Positions 39,863 through 39,933 of a DNA stretch of 39,933 nt are shown one piece after another (the stretch's first letter is position 1; each line of letters opens with the position of its first letter). A program made the position numbers and the translations under genes. The notes beneath the pieces were generated by a model. It searched no databases and was not told the DNA's origin. It saw only the letters and a program-made list of their open reading frames with translations. Source of the stretch: Chloroflexota bacterium (GTDB lineage Bacteria > Chloroflexota > Anaerolineae > Anaerolineales > Villigracilaceae); NCBI GenBank assembly GCA_023459215.1, contig JAEWVF010000115.1, positions 1 through 39,933 of the forward strand. Direction: 5' to 3'.

Positions 39863-39933
39863 ATGACCCGACAAGACCTGACCCATTTGAGCAATGATGA
39901 ATTGATCGATCTGGTGCTTGAGAAACAAGCCGA
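39863..39933 (+). CDS. N-terminal fragment of an unidentified protein, possibly IS66-type transposase
   Basis: An open frame starts at ATG 39863 and runs off the window: MTRQDLTHLSNDELIDLVLE followed by KQA. The LSxDELIDLVL pattern resembles the N-terminal helix of IS66-type transposases and similar coiled-coil proteins, but 23 residues cannot settle this. A dyad ACCCTATC (39820-39827)/GATAGGGT (39851-39858) lies just upstream. TAAGAT at 39848-39853 could be a -10 box near the ATG. No ribosome site is seen. Confidence 0.4.
   Translation, partial: MTRQDLTHLSNDELIDLVLEKQA

Overview
The window reads as a chromosomal segment of a GC-rich bacterium, most likely a member of the Chloroflexota (Anaerolineae-like). 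The evidence is the gene content and protein style: many lipoproteins with Pro/Thr-rich linkers, a Ser/Thr kinase with a TolB-like sensor domain, a tungsten-type aldehyde:ferredoxin oxidoreductase, an AIM24-family protein, a DUF4349 lipoprotein and a cyclic-2,3-diphosphoglycerate-synthetase-like GTPase. No rRNA, prophage or CRISPR array is visible. I assign about 40 genes, including one tRNA and two genes cut by the window ends. Taxonomy is inferred from style and was not tested by a search.

Layout. 0-8 kb: the 3' end of galE, an M50 metalloprotease, a membrane protein, an AOR-family oxidoreductase, a NYN-domain nuclease, a GH5 lipoprotein, and a DnaJ/HtrA protein-quality pair. 8-16 kb: a minus-strand run of kinase, HpcH/HpaI lyase and sulfite-oxidase-like protein; tRNA-Arg(CCT); a minus-strand thiolase-folK-AIM24 operon; and coaBC with a metallophosphatase. 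16-24 kb: a DUF4349 lipoprotein, miaB, and a minus-strand MaoC-PBP1A-panC operon. CoA and folate synthesis are therefore represented by coaBC, panC and folK. 24-31.6 kb: a GTPase behind a long structured leader, a low-GC orphan membrane protein, bioY, a 7TM-PAS-GGDEF diguanylate cyclase, and the pdxS-pdxT (vitamin B6) operon with a GNAT-like protein. 31.7-34.3 kb: an EamA exporter divergent from a MocR regulator with shared TTGGCT-type sites.

34.4-39.8 kb is the most interesting stretch. It is a co-directional cluster of a YtrA-type GntR regulator, SPFH protein, SdpI-like protein, ABC ATPase and permease, DUF4177 protein and CPBP protease-like protein. A near-consensus promoter precedes it, followed by six tandem 8-bp repeats. 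Several gaps inside it carry palindromic elements, two with cores nearly identical to the ParB-binding site parS. I infer an envelope-stress or antimicrobial-peptide resistance locus.

Regulatory signals are clear in the DNA. Strong hairpin-plus-T-run terminators separate most units. Several genes (the NYN gene, dnaJ-like, coaBC) have a -10 box so close to the ATG that leaderless transcripts are likely. The CoaBC decarboxylase domain carries Asp and Ser where the E. coli enzyme has its key Asn and Cys.
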